Positions 1 to 13,600 of a stretch of 64,000 bases of DNA are shown here, piece after piece. The position numbers and the translations under genes are program-made. Below the pieces are notes generated by a model that saw only the letters and a list, made by a program, of their open reading frames with translations, searched no databases and was not told the origin of the DNA. Origin of the DNA: Anisus vortex (lineage: Eukaryota; Mollusca; Gastropoda; Planorbidae); the NCBI GenBank assembly GCA_949126835.1, contig OX421505.1:7262587-7326586 (forward strand), in the 5' to 3' direction. Each line of letters starts with the position of its first letter. Within the stretch, counting starts at the first letter, position 1.

Positions 1-1
1 A

Positions 2-30
2 TATTCACTTTAAACATAAAAGTGACTAAA
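2..30 (+). repeat. Representative 29-bp consensus monomer with a 7-bp inverted repeat
   Basis: This copy matches the most common form in the array. Its arms TCACTTT (5-11) and AAAGTGA (19-25) are perfect reverse complements around the 7-nt centre AAACATA. The right arm can equally pair with the TCACTTT of the next monomer across an 8-nt spacer, so each heptamer has two possible partners. In single-stranded DNA or RNA either pairing would give a short AT-rich hairpin. Stability would be modest, with two G-C pairs per seven. Any function for the dyad is inference. Confidence 0.93.
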
Positions 31-36
31 TATTCA

Positions 37-848
37 CTCTAAACACAAAAGTGACCAAATATTCACTTTAAACATAAAAATGACTAAATATTCACACTTT
101 TAACATAAAAGTGACTAAATATTCACTTTTAACATAAAAGTGACTAAATATTCACTTTAAACATAAAAGACTAAATATTCACTTTAAACATAAAAGTGAC
201 TAAATATTAACTTTAAACATAAAAGTGACTAATGATTCACTTTAAACATAAAAGTGACTAATGATTCACTTTAAACATTAAAGTTACTAAATATTCACTT
301 TCAACATAAAAGTGACTAAATATTCACTTTAAACATTAAAGTTACTAAACATTCACTTTAAACATAAAAGTGACTAAATATTCACTTTAAACATAATAGT
401 GACTAAATATTCACTTTAAACATAAAAGTGACTAAATATTCACTCTAAACACAAAAGTGACCAAATATTCACTTTAAACATAAAAATGACTAAATATTCA
501 CACTTTTAACATAAAAGTGACTAAATATTCACTTTTAACATAAAAGTGACTAAATATTCACTTTAAACATAAAAGACTAAATATTCACTTTAAACATAAA
601 AGTGACTAAATATTAACTTTAAACATAAAAATGACAAAATATTCACACTTTGAACATAAAAGTAACTTAATAATCCCTTTAATCAAAAAAGTGACTAAAT
701 ATTCACACTTTAAACATTAAAGTGACTAAATATTCACTTTAAACATAAAAGTGACTAAATGTACACTTTAATCATAAAAGTGACTAAAAATTCACTTAAA
801 ACATAAAAGTGACTAAATATTCACACCTTAAACAAAAAAGTGACTAAA
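37..848 (+). repeat. 406-bp internal duplication in HOR A (first instance)
   Basis: CTCTAAACAC marker monomers lie 406 bp apart at 37 and 443, and the downstream variant order repeats between them. 406 is exactly 14 x 29: a 31-bp monomer is balanced by shorter ones. The pair recurs in the next two units at 2615/3021 and 5340/5746, again 406 bp apart. The duplication therefore happened before the 2.58-kb unit was amplified. The right edge is approximate, because the second copy continues into different variants after about 640. Confidence 0.75.
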
Positions 849-3240
849 TATTCACTTTAAACATAAAAGTGAGTAAATATTCACTTTCAACCAAAAAGTA
901 ACTAAATATCACACTTTAAACATAATAAAAGTGACTTAATATTTACTTTAAACATACAAGTGACTAAATATTAACTTTAAACATTAAAATGACTACATAT
1001 TCACTTTAAACATAAAAGTGACTGAATATTCACTTTAAACACAAAAGTGACTAAATATTTACTTTAAACGTAAAAATGACTAAATATTCACACTTTTAAT
1101 ATAAAAGTGACTAAATATTCACTTTAAACATAAAAGTGACTAATGATTCACTTTAAACATTAAAGTTACTAAATATTCACTTTAAACATAAAAGTGACTA
1201 AATATTCACTTTAAACATTAAAGCTACTAAACATTCACTTTAAACATAAAAGTGACTAAATATTCACTTTAAACATAATAGTGACTAAATATTCACTTTA
1301 AACATAAAAGTGACTAAATATTCACTCTAAACACAAAAGTGACTAAATATTCACTTTAACCATAAAAGTGACTAAATATTTACTTTAAACATAAAAGTGA
1401 CTAAATATTCACACCTTAAACAAAAAAGTGACTAAATATTCACTTTAAACATAAAAGTGACTAAATATTAACTTTAAACATAGAAGTGACTAAATTTTCT
1501 CTTTAAACATAAAAGTTACTAAATATTCACTTTAAACATAAACATGACTAAATATTCACACTTTTAACATAAAAGTGACTTAATATTCACTTTTAACATA
1601 AAAGTGACTAAATATTCACTTTAAACATAAAAGTGACTAAATATTCACTTTAAACATAAAAGTGACTAAATGTTCACTTTAAACATAAAAGTGACTAAAT
1701 ATTCACTTTAAACATAAAAGTGAGTAAACATTCACTTTCAACCAAAAAGTAACTAAATTTCACACTTTAAAAAAAAAGTGACTAAATATTCATTATAAAC
1801 AAAAAAGTGACTAAATATTCACTTTAAACATAAAAGTAACTAAATATTCTCTTTCAGCACAAAATAGACTAAATTTTCACTTTAAACATAAAAGTGACTA
1901 AATATTCACTTTAAACATAAAAGTGACTAAATATTCACTTTAAACACAAAAGTGACTAAATATTCACTTTAAACATAAAAATGACTAAATATTCACACTT
2001 TAAACATAAAAGTGACTAAATATTCACTTTTAACATAAAAGTGACTAAATATTAACACTTTAAACATAAAAGTGACTAAATATTCACTTTAAACATAAAA
2101 GTGACAAAATGTTAAATTTAAACATAAAAGTTACTAAATATTGCCTTTAAACATAAAAGTGAGTAAATATTCACTTTCAACCAAAAAGTAACTAAATATC
2201 ACACTTTAAACATAATAAAAGTGACTTAATATTCACTTTAAACATACAAGTGACTAAATATTCACTTTAAACATTAAAATGACTAAATATTCACTTTAAA
2301 CATAAAAGTGACTGAATATTCACTTTAAACACAAAAGTGACTAAATATTTACTTTAAACGTAAAAATGACTAAATATTCACGCTGTTAACATAAAAGTGA
2401 CTAAATATTCACTTTAAACATAAAAGTGACTAATGATTCACTTTAAAAATTAAAGTTACTAAATATTCACTTTCAACATAAAAGTGACTAAATATTCACT
2501 TTAAACATTAAAGTTACTAAACATTCACTTTAAACATAAAAGTGACTAAATATTCACTTTAAACATAATAGTGACTAAATATTCACTTTAAACATAAAAG
2601 TGACTAAATATTCACTCTAAACACAAAAGTGACCAAATATTCACTTTAAACATAAAAATGACTAAATATTCACACTTTTAACATAAAAGTGACTAAATAT
2701 TCACTTTTAACATAAAAGTGACTAAATATTCACTTTAAACATAAAAGACTAAATATTCACTTTAAACATAAAAGTGACTAAATATTAACTTTAAACATAA
2801 AAGTGACTAATGATTCACTTTAAACATAAAAGTGACTAATGATTCACTTTAAACATTAAAGTTACTAAATATTCACTTTCAACATAAAAGTGACTAAATA
2901 TTCACTTTAAACATTAAAGTTACTAAACATTCACTTTAAACATAAAAGTGACTAAATATTCACTTTAAACATAATAGTGACTAAATATTCACTTTAAACA
3001 TAAAAGTGACTAAATATTCACTCTAAACACAAAAGTGACCAAATATTCACTTTAAACATAAAAATGACTAAATATTCACACTTTTAACATAAAAGTGACT
3101 AAATATTCACTTTTAACATAAAAGTGACTAAATATTCACTTTAAACATAAAAGACTAAATATTCACTTTAAACATAAAAGTGACTAAATATTAACTTTAA
3201 ACATAAAAATGACAAAATATTCACACTTTGAACATAAAAG

Positions 3241-3534
3241 TAACTTAATAATCCCTTTAATCAAAAAAGTGACTAAATATTCACACTTTAAACATTAAAG
3301 TGACTAAATATTCACTTTAAACATAAAAGTGACTAAATGTACACTTTAATCATAAAAGTGACTAAATATTCACTTAAAACATAAAAGTAACTTAATAATC
3401 CCTTTAATCAAAAAAGTGACTAAATATTCACACTTTAAACATTAAAGTGACTAAATATTCACTTTAAACATAAAAGTGACTAAATGTACACTTTAATCAT
3501 AAAAGTGACTAAAAATTCACTTAAAACATAAAAG
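3241..3534 (+). repeat. 147-bp tandem duplication of five monomers, private to the second HOR A unit
   Basis: The unusual string TAACTTAATAATCCC starts at 3241 and again at 3388, 147 bp later. The block between has monomers of 29, 31, 29, 29 and 29 bp. The other two HOR A units have a single copy (near 662 and 5966). This accounts in full for the 2,725 against 2,578 bp spacing. It is a recent, in-register gain of five monomers. Confidence 0.92.
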
Positions 3535-6500
3535 TGACTAAATATTCACACCTTAAACAAAAAAGTGACTAAATATTCACTTTAAACATAAAAGTGAGTA
3601 AATATTCACTTTCAACCAAAAAGTAACTAAATATCACACTTTAAACATAATAAAAGTGACTTAATATTTACTTTAAACATACAAGTGACTAAATATTAAC
3701 TTTAAACATTAAAATGACTACATATTCACTTTAAACATAAAAGTGACTGAATATTCACTTTAAACACAAAAGTGACTAAATATTTACTTTAAACGTAAAA
3801 ATGACTAAATATTCACACTTTTAATATAAAAGTGACTAAATATTCACTTTAAACATAAAAGTGACTAATGATTCACTTTAAACATTAAAGTTACTCAATA
3901 TTCACTTTAAACATAAAAGTGACTAAATATTCACTTTAAACATTAAAGCTACTAAACATTCACTTTAAACATAAAAGTGACTAAATATTCACTTTAAACA
4001 TAATAGTGACTAAATATTCACTTTAAACATAAAAGTGACTAAATATTCACTCTAAACACAAAAGTGACTAAATATTCACTTTAACCATAAAAGTGACTAA
4101 ATATTTACTTTAAACATAAAAGTGACTAAATATTCACACCTTAAACAAAAAAGTGACTAAATATTCACTTTAAACATAAAAGTGACTAAATATTAACTTT
4201 AAACATAGAAGTGACTAAATTTTCTCTTTAAACATAAAAGTTACTAAATATTCACTTTAAACATAAACATGACTAAATATTCACACTTTTAACATAAAAG
4301 TGACTTAATATTCACTTTTAACATAAAAGTGACTAAATATTCACTTTAAACATAAAAGTGACTAAATATTCACTTTAAACATAAAAGAGACTAAATGTTC
4401 ACTTTAAACATAAAAGTGACTAAATATTCACTTTAAACATAAAAGTGAGTAAACATTCACTTTCAACCAAAAAGTAACTAAATTTCACACTTTAAAAAAA
4501 AAGTGACTAAATATTCATTATAAACAAAAAAGTGACTAAATATTCACTTTAAACATAAAAGTAACTAAATATTCTCTTTCAGCACAAAATAGACTAAATT
4601 TTCACTTTAAACATAAAAGTGACTAAATATTCACTTTAAACATAAAAGTGACTAAATATTCACTTTAAACACAAAAGTGACTAAATATTCACTTTAAACA
4701 TAAAAATGACTAAATATTCACACTTTAAACATAAAAGTGACTAAATATTCACTTTTAACATAAAAGTGACTAAATATTAACACTTTAAACATAAAAGTGA
4801 CTAAATATTCACTTTAAACATAAAAGTGACAAAATGTTCAATTTAAACATAAAAGTTACTAAATATTGCCTTTAAACATAAAAGTGAGTAAATATTCACT
4901 TTCAACCAAAAAGTAACTAAATATCACACTTTAAACATAATAAAAGTGACTTAATATTCACTTTAAACATACAAGTGACTAAATATTCACTTTAAACATT
5001 AAAATGACTAAATATTCACTTTAAACATAAAAGTGACTGAATATTCACTTTAAACACAAAAGTGACTAAATATTTACTTTAAACGTAAAAATGACTAAAT
5101 ATTCACGCTGTTAACATAAAAGTGACTAAATATTCACTTTAAACATAAAAGTGACTAATGATTCACTTTAAACATTAAAGTTACTAAATATTCACTTTCA
5201 ACATAAAAGTGACTAAATATTCACTTTAAACATTAAAGTTACTAAACATTCACTTTAAACATAAAAGTGACTAAATATTCACTTTAAACATAATAGTGAC
5301 TAAATATTCACTTTAAACAAAAAAGTGACTAAATATTCACTCTAAACACAAAAGTGACCAAATATTCACTTTAAACATAAAAATGACTAAATATTCACAC
5401 TTTTAACATAAAAGTGACTAAATATTCACTTTTAACATAAAAGTGACTAAATATTCACTTTAAACATAAAAGACTAAATATTCACTTTAAACATAAAAGT
5501 GACTAAATATTAACTTTAAACATAAAAGTGACTAATGATTCACTTTAAACATAAAAGTGACTAATGATTCACTTTAAACATTAAAGTTACTAAATATTCA
5601 CTTTCAACATAAAAGTGACTAAATATTCACTTTAAACATTAAAGTTACTAAACATTCACTTTAAACATAAAAGTGACTAAATATTCACTTTAAACATAAT
5701 AGTGACTAAATATTCACTTTAAACATAAAAGTGACTAAATATTCACTCTAAACACAAAAGTGACCAAATATTCACTTTAAACATAAAAATGACTAAATAT
5801 TCACACTTTTAACATAAAAGTGACTAAATATTCACTTTTAACATAAAAGTGACTAAATATTCACTTTAAACATAAAAGACTAAATATTCACTTTAAACAT
5901 AAAAGTGACTAAATATTAACTTTAAACATAAAAATGACAAAATATTCACACTTTGAACATAAAAGTAACTTAATAATCCCTTTAATCAAAAAAGTGACTA
6001 AATATTCACACTTTAAACATTAAAGTGACTAAATATTCACTTTAAACATAAAAGTGACTAAATGTACACTTTAATCATAAAAGTGACTAAAAATTCACTT
6101 AAAACATAAAAGTGACTAAATATTCACACCTTAAACAAAAAAGTGACTAAATATTCACTTTAAACATAAAAGTGAGTAAATATTCACTTTCAACCAAAAA
6201 GTAACTAAATATCACACTTTAAACATAATAAAAGTGACTTAATATTTACTTTAAACATACAAGTGACTAAATATTAACTTTAAACATTAAAATGACTACA
6301 TATTCACTTTAAACATAAAAGTGACTGAATATTCACTTTAAACACAAAAGTGACTAAATATTTACTTTAAACGTAAAAATGACTAAATATTCACACTTTT
6401 AATATAAAAGTGACTAAATATTCACTTTAAACATAAAAGTGACTAATGATTCACTTTAAACATTAAAGTTACTAAATATTCACTTTAAACATAAAAGTGA

Positions 6501-8379
6501 CTAAATATTCACTTTAAACATTAAAGCTACTAAACATTCACTTTAAACATAAAAGTGACTAAATATTCACTTTAAACATAATAGTGACTAAATATTCACT
6601 TTAAACATAAAAGTGACTAAATATTCACTCTAAACACAAAAGTGACTAAATATTCACTTTAACCATAAAAGTGACTAAATATTTACTTTAAACATAAAAG
6701 TGACTAAATATTCACACCTTAAACAAAAAAGTGACTAAATATTCACTTTAAACATAAAAGTGACTAAATATTAACTTTAAACATAGAAGTGACTAAATTT
6801 TCTCTTTAAACATAAAAGTTACTAAATATTCACTTTAAACATAAACATGACTAAATATTCACACTTTTAACATAAAAGTGACTTAATATTCACTTTTAAC
6901 ATAAAAGTGACTAAATATTCACTTTAAACATAAAAGTGACTAAATATTCACTTTAAACATAAAAGTGACTAAATGTTCACTTTAAACATAAAAGTGACTA
7001 AATATTCACTTTAAACATAAAAGTGAGTAAACATTCACTTTCAACCAAAAAGTAACTAAATTTCACACTTTAAAAAAAAAGTGACTAAATATTCATTATA
7101 AACAAAAAAGTGACTAAATATTCACTTTAAACATAAAAGTAACTAAATATTCTCTTTCAGCACAAAATAGACTAAATTTTCACTTTAAACATAAAAGTGA
7201 CTAAATATTCACTTTAAACATAAAAGTGACTAAATATTCACTTTAAACACAAAAGTGACTAAATATTCACTTTAAACATAAAAATGACTAAATATTCACA
7301 CTTTAAACATAAAAGTGACTAAATATTCACTTTTAACATAAAAGTGACTAAATATTAACACTTTAAACATAAAAGTGACTAAATATTCAATTTAAACATA
7401 AGAGTGACTAAATATTCATTTTAAACCTAAAAGAGACTAGATATTCACTTTAAAAAATAAAAGTGACTAAACATTTACTTTAAACATAAAAGTGACTAAA
7501 TATTCACTTTAAACATAATAGTGACTAAATATTCACTTTAAACATAAAAGTGACTAAATATTCATTTTAAACATAAAAGTGACTAAATATACACTTTAAA
7601 CATAAAAGTGACAAAATATATTAACTTTAAACATAAAAGTGACTAAATATTCACTTTAAACATAAAATGTGACTAAATATTCACTTAATCATAAAAGTGA
7701 CTATCTATTCACTTTTAACATAAAAGTGACTAAATATTAACACTTTAAACATAAAAGTGACTAAATATTCACTTTAAACATAAGAGTGACTAAATATTCA
7801 TTTTAAACATAAAAGAGACTGGAAATTCACTTTAAAAAATAAATGTGACTAAACATTTACTTTAAACATAAAAGTGAATAAATATTAACTTTAAACATAA
7901 AAGTTACTAAATATTCATTTTAAACATAAAAGTGACTAAATATTCACTTTAAACATAAAAGTGACAAAATATATTTACTTTAAACATAAGTGACTAAATA
8001 TTCACTTTAAACATAAAAGTGACTAAATATTCACTTTAAACATAAAAGTGACAAAATATACACTTTAAACATAAAAGTTATTAAATATTCACACTTTAAA
8101 CATAAAAGTGACTTAATATTCACTTTAAACATAAAAGTGACTAAATATTAACTTTAAACATAGAAGTGACTAAATTTTTACTTTAAACTAAAAAGTTTCA
8201 AAATATTCACTTTAAACATAAAAATGACTAAATATTCACACTTTAAACATAAAAGTGAGTAAACATTCACTTTAAAAAAAAAGTGACTAAATATCACACT
8301 TTATACATAAAAGTGACTAAATATTCACTTTAAACATTAAAGTGACTAAATGTTCACTTTAAACATAAAAGTGACTAAA

Positions 8380-8410
8380 TATTCACACTTTAAACATAAA
8401 AGTGACTAAA
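8380..8410 (+). repeat. Representative 31-bp monomer variant with an extra CA
   Basis: This monomer reads TTCACACTTT where the consensus has TTCACTTT, giving 31 bp. It is one of the commonest variants and occurs at fixed places in every higher-order unit. A frequent companion is a preceding monomer in which the right arm is AAAATGA instead of AAAGTGA. The CA insertion leaves the TCACTTT/AAAGTGA pairing only partly intact, because the arm becomes CACACTTT. The variant is useful for phasing copies of the larger repeats. Confidence 0.9.
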
Positions 8411-8822
8411 TGTTCACTTTAAACATAAAAGTGACTAAATATTAACTTTAAACATAAAAGTGAGTAAACATTCACTTTAAACAAAAAAGTGACTAAATAT
8501 TACACTTTAAACATAAAAGTGACTAGATATTCACTTTTAACATTAAAGTGACTAAATGTTCACTTTAAAAATAAAAGTGACTAAATATTCGAACTTTAAA
8601 CATAAAAGTGACCAAATATATTAACTTTAAACATAAAAGTGACTAATTATTCACACTTTAAACATAAAAGTGACTAAATATTCACGCTAAACATAAAAGT
8701 GACTAAACATTTACTTTAACATAAAAGTGACTAAATATTAACTTTAAACATAAAAGTGACTAAATATTCACTTTAAACATAAAAGTGACTAAATATTTAC
8801 TTTAAACATAAAAGTGACTAAA

Positions 8823-8849
8823 TATTCACTTTAAACATAAGTGACTAAA
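8823..8849 (+). repeat. Representative 27-bp monomer variant (AA deletion)
   Basis: The A run before GTGACT is two bases shorter than consensus, so the monomer is 27 bp. The same form recurs at matching points of later units, for example near 9771, 12393, 28411, 33738 and 42089. A separate 27-bp form lacks the TG of AAAAGTGACT, as near 166, 574, 2745 and 10186. Both act as stable markers of position within the higher-order units, so they are inherited variants and not sequencing noise. Confidence 0.85.
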
Positions 8850-10629
8850 TATTCACACTTTAAACATAAAAGTGACTAAATATTAACTTTAAACATAAAA
8901 GTGACTAAATATTCACACTTTAAACATAAAAGTGACTTAATATACACTTTAAACATAAAAGTGACTAAATATTAACTTTAAACATAGAAGTGACTAAATA
9001 TTCATTTTAAACATAAAAGTTACTAAATATTCACTTTAAACATAAAAGTGACTAAATATTCACTTTAAACATAAAATTGACTAAATATTCACTTTAAACA
9101 TAAAAGAGACTGGATATTCACTTTAAAAAATAAAAGTGACTAAACATTTACTTTAAACATAAAAGTGAATAAATATTAACTTTAAACATAAAAGTTACTA
9201 AATATTCATTTTAAACATAAAAGTGACTAAATATTCACTTTAAACATAAAAGTGACAAAATATATTTACTTTAAACATAAGTGACTAAATATTCACTTTA
9301 AACATAAAAGTGACTAAATATTCACTTTAAACATAAAAGTGACTAAATATACACTTTAAACATAAAAGTTACTAAATATTCACACTTTAAACATAAAAGT
9401 GACTTAATATTCACTTTAAACATAAAAGTGACTAAATATTAACTTTAAACATAGAAGTGACTAAATTTTCACTTTAAACTAAAAAGTTTCAAAATATTCA
9501 CTTTAAACCTAAAAATGACTAAATATTCACACTTTAAACATAAAAGTGAGTAAACATTCACTTTAAACATAAAAGTGACTAAATATTCACTTTAAACATT
9601 AAAGTGACTAAATGTTCACGCTAAACATAAAAGTGACTAAACATTTACTTTAACATAAAAGTGACTAAATATTAACTTTAAACATAAAAGTTACTAAATA
9701 TTCACTTTAAACATAAAAGTGACTAAATATTTACTTTAAACATAAAAGTGACTAAATATTCACTTTAAACATAAGTGACTAAATATTCACACTTTAAACA
9801 TAAAAGTGACTAAATATTAACTTTAAACATAAAAGTGACTAAATATTCACACTTTAAACATAAAAGTGACTTAATATACACTTTAAACATAAAAGTGACT
9901 AAATATTAACTTTAAACATAGAAGTGACTAAATATTCATTTTAAACATAAAAGTTACTAAATATTCACTTTAGACATAAAAATGACTAAATATTCACACT
10001 TTAAACATAAAAGTGACTAAATATTCACTTTAAACATAAAAGTGACTAAATATTCACTCTAAACACAAAAATGACCAAATATTCACTTTAAACATAAAAA
10101 TGACTAAATATTCACACTTTTGACATAAAAGTGACTAAATATTCACTTTTAACATAAAAGTGACTAAATATTCACTTTAAACATAAAAGACTAAATATTC
10201 ACTTTAAACATAAAAGTGACTAAATATTAACTTTAAACATAAAAATGACAAAATATTCACACTTTAAACATAAAAGTAACTTAATAATCACTTTAATCAA
10301 AAAAGTGACTAAATATTCACACTTTAAACATAAAAGTGACTAAATATTCACTTTAAACATAAAAGTGACTAGATATTAACTTTAAACATAGAAGTGACTA
10401 AATTTTCTTTTTAAACATAAAAGTTACTAAATATTCACTTTAAACATAAAAGTGACTAAATATTCACACTTTAAACATTAAAGTGACTAAATATTCACTT
10501 TAAACATAAAAGTGACAAAATGTTCACTTTAATCATAAAAGTGACTAAAAATTCACTAAAAACATAAAAGTGACTAAATATTCACACCTTAAACAAAAAA
10601 GTGACTAAATATTCACTTTAAACATAAAA

Positions 10630-13600
10630 GTGAGTAAATATTCACTTTCAACCAAAAAGTAACTAAATATCACACTTTAAACATAATAAAAGTGACTTAA
10701 TATTCACTTTAAACATACAAGTGACTAAATATTCACTTTAAACATTAAAATGACTAAATATTCACTTTAAACATAAAAGTGACTGAATATTCACTTTAAA
10801 CACAAAAGTGACAAAATATTTACTTTAAACGTAAAAATGACTAAATATTCACACTTTTAACATAAAAGTGACTAAATATTCACTTTAAACATAAAAGTGA
10901 CTAATGATTCACTTTAAACATTAATTTTACTAAATATTCACTTTAAACATAAAAGTGACTAAATATTCACTTTAAACATAAAAGTGACAAAATATATTAA
11001 CTTTAAACATAAGTGACTAAATATTCACTTTAAACATAAAAGTGACTAAATATTCACTTTAAACATAAAAGTGACTAAATATTTACTTTTAACCTAAAAG
11101 TGACTAAATATTTACTTTAAACATAAAAGTGACTAAATATTCACTTTAAACATAAAAGTGACTAAATATTCACACTTTAAACATAAAAGTGACTAAATAT
11201 TCACTTTAAACATAAAGGTGACTAAATATTCACTTTAAACATAAAAGTGACCAAAAATTAACTTTAAACCTAAAAAGGGACTAAATATTCACTTTAAACA
11301 TAAAAGTAACTAAATATTCTCTTTCAACATAAAAATGACTAAATATCACAAATTTAACATAAAAGTTACTAAATATTCACTTTAAACATAAAAATGACTA
11401 AATATTCACACTTTAAACATAAAAGTGACTAAATATTAACATTAAACATAAAAGTGACTAAATATTAACATTAAACATAAAAGTGACTAAATATTCACTT
11501 TAAACATAAAAATGACTAAATATTCACACTTTAAACATAAAAGTGACTAAATATTAACATTAAACATAAAAGTGACTAAATATTCACGTTAAACATAAAA
11601 GTGACTAAATATTTACTTTAAACATCAAAGTGACTAAATATTCACACTTTAAACATAAAAGTGACTAAATATACACTTTAAACATAAAAGTTACTAAATA
11701 TTCACACTTTAAACATAAAAGTGACTTAATATTCACTTTAAACATAAAAGTGACTAAATATTAACTTTAAACATAGAAGTGACTAAATTTTCACTTTAAA
11801 CTAAAAAGTTTCAAAATATTCACTTTAAACATAAAAATGACTAAATATTCACACTTTAAACATAAAAGTGAGTAAACATTCACTTTAAAAAAAAAGTGAC
11901 TAAATATCACACTTTAAACATAAAAGTGACTAAATATTCACTTTAAACATTAAAGTGACTAAATGTTCACTTTAAACATAAAAGTGACTAAATATTCACA
12001 CTTTAAACATAAAAGTGACTAAATGTTCACTTTAAACATAAAAGTGACTAAATATTCACTTTAAACATAAAAGTGAGTAAACATTCACTTTAAACAAAAA
12101 AGTGACTAAATATCACACTTTAAACATAAAAGTGACTAAATATTCGAACTTTAAACATAAAAGTGACCAAATATATTAAATTTAAACATAAAAGTGACTA
12201 ATTATTCACACTTTAAACATAAAAGTGACAAAATATTCACGCTAAACATAAAAATGACTAAACATTTACTTTAACATAAAAGTGACTAAATATTAACTTT
12301 AAACATAAAAGTGACTAAATATTCACTTTAAACATAAAAGTGACTAAATATTTACTTTAAACATAAAAGTGACTAAATATTCACTTTAAACATAAGTGAC
12401 TAAATATTCACACTTTAAACATAAAAGTGACTAAATATTAACTTTAAACATAAAAGTGACTAAATATTCACACTTTAAACATAAAAGTGACTTAATATAA
12501 ACTTTAAACATTAAAGTGACTAAATATTAACTTTAAACATAGAAGTGACTAAATATTCATTTTAAACATAAAAGTTACTAAATATTCACTTTAGACATAA
12601 AAATGACTAAATATTCACACTTTAAACATAAAAGTGACTAAATATTCACTTTAAACATAAAAGTGACTAAATATTCACTCTAAACACAAAAGTGACCAAA
12701 TATTCACTTTAAACATAAAAATGACTAAATATTCACACTTTTAACATAAAAGTGACTAAATATTCACTTTTAACATAAAAGTGACTAAATATTCACTTTA
12801 AACATAAAAGACTAAATATTCACTTTAAACATAAAAGTGACTAAATATTCACTTTAAACATAAAAATGACAAAATATTCACACTTTAAACATAAAAGTAA
12901 CTTAATAATCACTTTAATCACAAAAGTGACTAAATATTCACACTTTAAACATAAAAGTGACTAAATATTCACTTTAAACATAAAAGTGACTAGATATGAA
13001 CTTTAAACATAGTAGTGACTAAATTTTCTTTTTAAACATAAAAGTTACTAAATATTCACTTTAAACATAAAAGTGACTAAATATTCACACTTTAAACATT
13101 AAAGTGACTAAATATTCACTTTAAACATAAAAGTGACTAAATGTTCACTTTAATCATAAAAGTGACTAAAAATTCACTTAAAACATAAAAGTGACTAAAT
13201 ATTCACACCTTAAACAAAAAAGTGACTAAATATTCACTTTAAACATAAAAGTGAGTAAATATTCACTTTCAACCAAAAAGTAACTAAATATCACACTTTA
13301 AACATAATAAAAGTGACTTAATATTCACTTTAAACATACAAGTGACTAAATATTCACTTTAAACATTAAAATGACTAAATATTCACTTTAAACATAAAAG
13401 TGACTGAATATTCACTTTAAACACAAAAGTGACTAAATATTTACTTTAAACGTAAAAATGACTAAATATTCACACTTTTAACATAAAAGTGACTAAATAT
13501 TCACTTTAAACATAAAAGTGACTAATGATTCACTTTAAACATTAAAGTTACTAAATAATCACTTTAAACATAAAAGTGACTAAATATTCACTTTAAACAT

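Larger units (their letters stand above)
1..7389 (+). repeat. HOR block A: about 2.9 copies of a 2,578-bp unit
   Basis: The diagnostic monomer CACTCTAAACAC has its CTCT at 37, 443, 1325, 2615, 3021, 4050, 5340, 5746 and 6628. The spacings 37 to 2615, 443 to 3021 and 4050 to 6628 are each 2,578 bp. The spacings 1325 to 4050, 2615 to 5340 and 3021 to 5746 are each 2,725 bp, because the second unit carries an extra 147 bp. The units therefore run about 1-2578, 2579-5303 and 5304-7389, and the window opens inside the array. Copies are nearly identical; single differences include GTTAAATTTA near 2111 against GTTCAATTTA near 4836, and GAGACT near 4387 against GTGACT in the other copies. The third unit is cut off in register near 7389, where an unrelated variant order begins. 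Confidence 0.9.
7390..10620 (+). repeat. Block B: 1,291-bp tandem pair with an internal 357-bp deletion
   Basis: After the end of HOR A a different variant order begins, with GAGTGACT, AAAGAGACT and AAAAAATAAAAG monomers. The string GACAAAATATATTTAC near 7963 recurs near 9254 (1,291 bp), and GTTTCAAAAT at 8195 recurs at 9486 (1,291 bp). Further right, ATTAACTTTAAACATAGAAG-linked markers and CACGC at 8683 recur only 934 bp later, CACGC at 9617. The second copy therefore lacks 357 bp, about twelve monomers, between about 9600 and 9615. From about 10,000 the order resembles that in the 7-kb units of block C. Confidence 0.8.

Noticed and set aside
22..29. TGACTAA in every monomer, one base off the AP-1/GCN4 site
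   Set aside because: A 7-bp near match repeated by the satellite is expected by chance and has no regulatory context. Binding cannot be inferred.
19..40. Rho-independent terminators, from inverted arms followed by T-rich sequence
   Set aside because: The dyad is AT-rich, repeats every 29 bp on both strands and is not next to any gene.
821..828. TCACACCT in a recurrent variant, which matches a T-box half-site
   Set aside because: It is a simple variant of the CA-insertion monomer and recurs only because the higher-order unit recurs. There is no promoter or gene nearby.
1..7389. CRISPR-like array, from regular short direct repeats
   Set aside because: There are no unique spacers between repeats: repeat and spacer are the same 29-bp monomer, no cas genes are present, and the array exceeds 60 kb.
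12150..12240. Possible gene conversion tract where the two 7-kb copies carry different variants
   Set aside because: The two orders differ, but without a full alignment I cannot separate conversion from several small whole-monomer gains and losses.
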